From CAXXOK01 sp964497495 (GTDB lineage: Bacteria; Bacillota; Clostridia; Christensenellales; Aristaeellaceae), in NCBI GenBank assembly GCA_964497495.1, contig CAZCCZ010000023.1:1-45688 (forward strand): a stretch of 45,688 bases of DNA, in the 5' to 3' direction. The position numbers were made by a program, and so were the translations under genes. How positions within the stretch are numbered: position 1 is the stretch's first letter; the number at the start of each line of letters is the position of its first letter. A model generated the notes under the pieces. It saw nothing but the letters and a program-made list of their open reading frames with translations. It was not told the DNA's origin and ran no database searches. Shown piece after piece: positions 41,863 through 45,688 of the stretch.

Positions 41863-42209
41863 TTATAGGCGATTGCATCGATCTGAAAGCTGATTCCCTT
41901 TCTGATGAATTTTGTTTCAAATGCTTTTCTGGCAGGATATTTCCCGTTAAACTTATTTTTGATTATATCTCCCAAAAATGATAAGTCCATAATGTTCTTA
42001 AACATGCAATCCATTTTCACAACCGATTCTAATGTTAGTCCAAGTGTATTCAGCCTTTCGCTTAAAACATCAAAAGCCCCGTTAATCTGATCCTCGATTG
42101 ATTGCCCCTCATTTCCCATACAATAGCTTATAAAGACATAATCTCCGGCTTCAACAATTCCGGAATGCGCCCATTCATCGCTAATTTCTATTCTTTTTAT
42201 CTTATTCAT
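41856..42209 (-). CDS. RidA family protein
   Basis: A 117-residue member of the YjgF/RidA family, small trimers that hydrolyse reactive enamine/imine intermediates made by PLP enzymes. The conserved arginine is R94 in KYPARKAFET; the usual glutamate in the last strand is replaced by aspartate (FQIDAIAY), so it may belong to a Rid subgroup without classic deaminase activity. The ATG at 42209 follows AAGGAGG by eight bases. The gene is alone on the minus strand, ends at the shared terminator, and lies between two copies of a diverged repeat. Confidence 0.88.
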   Translation of the reverse strand: MNKIKRIEISDEWAHSGIVEAGDYVFISYCMGNEGQSIEDQINGAFDVLSERLNTLGLTLESVVKMDCMFKNIMDLSFLGDIIKNKFNGKYPARKAFETKFIRKGISFQIDAIAYKG

Positions 42210-42282
42210 TATGAGTCCTCCTTGTAGAGAATATTAACATTCCGTAGTTGAGAAGAAGTATATCAAATAAAAAGGGAAAAAT

Positions 42283-42524
42283 AAACACATCCCGTGTCAT
42301 TGTATCAATGTCAGAGGGATGTGTTTCATGTATGTCTAGTAACGCCTATATCAATACGAATATACGTTCTCGATAATGCATGTCTTAAGAATTTTACGGT
42401 CCGTCCTGTTAGTATACGTAAACGTTGTTAAATAAAGAATTTCTCAGGTATTATTCGGGAAAGTTTTGTTGAGATTATAGAAACATATAAAAATCGCTGC
42501 AGATTATTCGGCTTCTCTACCCCC
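42283..42524 (-). repeat. Diverged repeat, copy B, with terminal hairpin
   Basis: Same block order as copy A (see 41659-41862), ending on the minus strand in a hairpin whose outer stem is 42283-42293 with 42316-42326. Directly upstream of it on the minus strand a frame ends ENLSAFEYVDGGREAE and a stop, so copy B may be the 3' end and terminator of a lost gene. It fills most of the region between ridA and the XRE gene. Confidence 0.55.
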
Positions 42525-42584
42525 ATCGACATATTCGAAAGCACTTAAGTTCTCAAATCATAAATGTTAAGCTGCCCATAATAC

Positions 42585-42622
42585 TTGAAATTCTCTATAG
42601 CGTCTGCTATAATATACGCTAT
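42585..42622 (+). promoter_or_regulatory. Consensus promoter overlapped by an inverted-repeat operator
   Basis: TTGAAA (42585-42590) and a perfect TATAAT (42608-42613) are 17 bases apart. An inverted repeat ATAGCGT (42597-42603) / ACGCTAT (42616-42622) brackets the -10. This is a likely binding site for the XRE protein encoded just downstream, giving autoregulation of the restriction-modification operon. Confidence 0.75.
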
Positions 42623-42635
42623 GAGGTGATATTGC

Positions 42636-42848
42636 ATGAATCTTGATGAACTACTCAAAGAAGTTCGAAAGGAATTGAATATATCACAAGAACAGTTTGC
42701 TCATGAATTAAACGTAAGCTTCACGACATTGAACCGCTGGGAGAACAACCGCTCCGTTCCGAGTCGTTTGGCAAAGCTGCGCATTTTGGATTATTGTAAA
42801 AACAAAGATATACCGAAAGATATCATCGCAGCATTAGAACATGTTTAA
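42636..42848 (+). CDS. Small XRE-type regulator, likely restriction-modification controller
   Basis: A 70-residue DNA-binding protein that is almost all helix-turn-helix: LLKEVRKELNISQEQFAHEL, then NVSFTTLNRWENNRSVPSRL. Size and position, 35 bases before a restriction-modification gene and right after an inverted repeat over the -10, resemble C (controller) proteins that delay restriction until methylation is complete. GAGGTGAT before the ATG at 42636 is the ribosome site. A plain antitoxin-like or phage-like regulator is the alternative. Confidence 0.85.
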   Translation: MNLDELLKEVRKELNISQEQFAHELNVSFTTLNRWENNRSVPSRLAKLRILDYCKNKDIPKDIIAALEHV

Positions 42849-42883
42849 TGCACAATTATCAAAGTTAGAAAGGCAGGGTTTCA

Positions 42884-45688
42884 ATGGAAATACAAAATGA
42901 ACTTAAAACCCTGACTGACAAGTTTGCGGCGAATCTGACATACTACAAAGATCAGAGAAACGCTTACAATGAGCATTCTTGCAGGATCGAGTATATTGAT
43001 CCTCTTTTACAGTTGTTGGGATGGGATGTATCAAACACGAAGGGGTTGCCTCCCCAATATCGCGAAGTGATAGCCGAGAATTACTCCACACAAACCGATC
43101 GGCCAGATTATTCGCTAACCTTGCGTGGAGTTGCAAAACTGTTTGTTGAAGCAAAGAAACCTGCCGTTGATATTTTCCGTCACCCCGAACCAGCTTTGCA
43201 AGCCCGGAAATACGGCTNNNNNNNNNNNNNNNNNNNNNNNNNNNNNNNNNNNNNNNNNNNNNNNNNNNNNNNNNNNNNNNNNNNNNNNNNNNNNNNNNNN
43301 NNNNNNNNNNNNNNNNNGCCGTTGATATTTTCCGTCACCCCGAACCAGCTTTGCAAGCCCGGAAATACGGCTGGAACGCCAACCATAAGGTTGCCGTTCT
43401 GACCAATTTTGAGTACCTGATTATCTATGACACCACCGTTGTTCCGAGAGAAGGTGAGGCTTGCCCGGTTGCGCGGTATTGGTTTTTTCACTTTACTGAT
43501 TATGGCGAAAAATATGATGAAATCTGCTCCCTGATATCGAGGGATGCCATCTATTCCGGCGCGTTCGATGATTATTTCGATGAACATCTTTTAGCGGGCA
43601 GCTCTCAAAAACAGCAGGTTGATGCACTCTTCTTGGAACAGATTAACCGTTGGCGCGTTTCGTTGAGCAATGAACTTTATCACAAAGATACTAAATATCG
43701 GTCGTTGGAATTACTGAACGATGTAGTGCAGGACTTTATCAATCAGATTGTTTTTCTGAGAATATGTGAGGACAAAAACCTGCCATTATATCACAATCTG
43801 CAGGAAACAATCAGCGATCCGGCACAACTGAATACACGCTTGGAGGAAATGCTCCGCGCCGCCGACCGCCGATATGATTCAGGCCTGTTCTCTGGCAACA
43901 ACATTGTTTTCGATTTGAGCAGCGCGGTCATCACCGAGATTGTGGAGGGTTTATATTATCCGCAAAGCCCTTACTTGTTCAGTATTATTGAATCCAATCT
44001 GCTCGGTAAAATCTACGAGATGTTCCTCACAGAGCAGTTAGCAGTGCTGCCGAGCGGTGTCATTGGTCTTGCCAAGAAAAAGGACTATGCTGACCGATCC
44101 ATTGTCACAACACCGACAGAAATCGTTAAATATATCGTTGAACAAACCATGTCACGGCTGTGCGAAGGCAAGTCTCCGCAGGAATTATTTGAATTACGTA
44201 TTGCAGACATCGCCTGTGGCTCCGGCGTGTTCCTTGAAGCAGCGTTTGACTATTTACAGCGCTATTGTGTTGAGTGGTATTCCCAGAACGACCCTTCCCA
44301 TCTAATTGAGATTGGGAACGGTTTCTGCAAGCTGCCGCTGGAAGAAAAAAAGCAGCTTCTCTGCTCTTGTATATATGGAATAGACATCGACATTCATGCG
44401 GTGGAAGTCGCTAAGTTTTCATTGCTGGTTAAGCTCATCGAAAATGAAACCACACCTTCTGTTGCGGAGTCCATCCCGATTCTACCTGAACTTAGCACGA
44501 ATATCTTCCACGGAAACGCCCTGATCGGTGAAGATGAGCTTGGCAGCAGGAGGCTTACTCCTCGTGAGATGCTTGCTGTGGTTCCGTTCAATTGGTCAGA
44601 AATGCGACTGGACAGACCGTTTGATGCCATCATTGGTAACCCACCCTACGTCAGCACAGAAGATATACACGCGCTGTTACCAGAAGTTGAATTTGATATC
44701 TACAAAGACAAATATAATTCTGCATATAGGCAGTTTGACAAATACTTTATCTTCATCGAACGCGCCATCTGCCGGGTGAAGGATGGCGGTTTCGTTTGCT
44801 ATATCGTTCCCAACAAGTTCTTCAAGGTCGATGCCGGGAAAAAGTTGCGGCAGTTGATTGCTCAGCACGCGATGCTGGTGCAGTTGGATGACTTCGGCGA
44901 TGCGCAGTTGTTCGAGGATAAGACCATATACAGTTCAATTCTGCTCCTGCAAAAGCAGCCTAATGAGGAGTTTGTATATTCCAACGTCACCTCTGCCCCG
45001 ACTTTGTGGGCAAGGGAAGCCGTGGAAGCCATCGTGCTGAAAGCGTCCTCCCTTGACGATTCACCGTGGAAGCTAACCACGGATATGGAATTCATGACGT
45101 TGCTGCAAAGGCTACAGAGCACAACAGTTCCGATGGAAACCCATGCTGAGATATTCAATGGTATCCAGACCAGCGCAGAGCGTCCCGTTCCAGTATACTG
45201 GTTCACAGCGAGTGAGGTTAAACGTGAGAACAGAACGGCTGTCATTATAGAGCGTGATGGGCAGGACTTTGCCATCGAAAAGGCGATTCTTAAGCCATAT
45301 TTTAAGCCTACCCTTAAAGCCGAGAAGGGCTTAAATTCCTACAGTTTCTTGGACACGGATAAACTGATAATTTTCCCCTATGACACCGACGGCAAGCTAA
45401 TTTCGAAAGGGGAAATGGAAAGTCGTTACCCTGGCGCATATACGTACCTTCGCCATTATTATGACAGGCTGGTTCCTAAATTGGTATCGTCCTCTGGCGT
45501 TCGGGATGTGCCAAATGCTACCGCAGAAACATGGTATCAGTATGGCAGGACACAGGCATTGACAGCGTTTATCAACACGCCGAAGCTAATTGTTGGTGTC
45601 CTGAGCCAAGAGCCGATGTACGCCTATGACGGCAACGATATGCTGATTGCGTCCGGCGGTACAGCAGGGTATTGCGCGGTCAGCCATA
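42884..45688 (+). CDS. Fused restriction-modification enzyme (Type IIG-like nuclease/N6-adenine methylase), partial and broken by a scaffold gap
   Basis: One protein carries a nuclease and an adenine methylase. The N-terminus has a PD-(D/E)xK-like pattern: D75 in RPDYSLTL, then E89 and K91 in VEAKKP. After a helical linker comes methylase motif I (ADIACGSGVFLEAAF, around 44205-44245), motif IV NPPY (around 44639-44650) and a TaqI-type specificity region towards the end. The frame changes across the run of Ns at 43218-43317; removing it with the duplicated 55 bases rejoins one frame, so the true gene is continuous. The C-terminus runs off the right edge. It follows the XRE gene by 35 bases and is probably co-transcribed with it. 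A BREX PglX-like methylase is less likely because of the N-terminal nuclease pattern. Confidence 0.85.
43163..43372 (+). other. Assembly artefact: 100 Ns between two identical 55-base ends
   Basis: Bases 43163-43217 and 43318-43372 are identical, with exactly 100 Ns between them. This is what a scaffolder leaves when two contigs that overlap by 55 bases are joined with a standard gap instead of merged. Removing 155 bases restores the reading frame of the restriction-modification gene. Confidence 0.95.

Noticed and set aside
43163..43372. 55-base direct repeat as a biological duplication or attachment site
   Set aside because: It exactly flanks a run of 100 Ns and removing one copy restores a reading frame, so it is an assembly product.
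1..45688. tRNA or rRNA genes
   Set aside because: I looked in the intergenic stretches for cloverleaf arms with a GTTCRA-type loop and for conserved rRNA segments and saw none; short RNAs of unknown type cannot be excluded by eye.

Overview
This window looks like part of a genome assembled from sequence reads, probably a metagenome bin, of an uncultured anaerobic Clostridia-type bacterium. The evidence is strong AGGAGG-type ribosome sites, consensus sigma-A promoters, a YfhO-family membrane protein, BspA-type leucine-rich repeats, a cytoplasmic GH88 with an ABC sugar importer, an Fe-S aldo/keto reductase and a RidA protein. Several exported proteins, including the sugar-binding protein, have plain signal peptides without a lipobox cysteine, which I associate with Christensenellales/Aristaeella-like gut lineages. 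That last placement is an inference and weak. Most of the window is GC-rich; about 6900-10300 and 14590-19890 are visibly more AT-rich, and so is the 3' end from about 41500.

Layout. (1) 1-21342 is a surface-glycan locus on the + strand: the end of a GtrA protein, an acyltransferase with a damaged N-terminus, a GT2 enzyme, an unusual GT2/coiled-coil/pyruvyltransferase fusion, two polytopic membrane proteins (one GT39-like), then a tightly overlapping operon. The operon encodes CDP-glucose synthesis and 3-deoxygenation (rfbF, rfbG, rfbH), GtrA, an MhpF-like acylating aldehyde dehydrogenase, an MhpE-like aldolase, a thiamine-diphosphate enzyme, an SDR, a GtrB-like polyprenyl-phosphate glycosyltransferase and a radical SAM protein. 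It ends at a strong two-way terminator. (2) 21442-23997 (-) is a YfhO-family membrane protein with a consensus promoter that corrects its start; 24327-24839 is a small secreted protein. (3) 24931-35033 is a LacI-controlled uronate-polysaccharide use locus: regulator, two matching operators, substrate-binding protein, two permeases, heparinase II/III-like lyase, DUF2264 protein, GH88 and a galactose-binding-like protein, followed by a decayed zinc alcohol dehydrogenase. (4) 35918-39813 (-) holds three exported proteins behind a consensus promoter. (5) 40315-42209 has an Fe-S aldo/keto reductase and RidA facing each other across a terminator, with a diverged repeat on both sides of ridA. (6) 42636-45688 is a restriction-modification locus: a small XRE controller and a fused nuclease/methylase cut by the window end and interrupted by an artificial scaffold gap.

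How the genes may work together. The most interesting system is the glycan operon. RfbF, RfbG and RfbH should make CDP-4-keto-3,6-dideoxyglucose. The MhpF/MhpE pair could run in the synthetic direction (acetyl-CoA to acetaldehyde, then with pyruvate to 4-hydroxy-2-oxovalerate). The ThDP enzyme could decarboxylate that acid and place a four-carbon acyl branch on C4 of the sugar, and the SDR could reduce it. This resembles yersiniose synthesis (YerE/YerF) but with a longer branch. The GtrB/GtrA pair and one of the membrane proteins would then carry the sugar across the membrane on a polyprenyl carrier and attach it outside. This pathway is an inference from gene families and order, not a demonstrated system.
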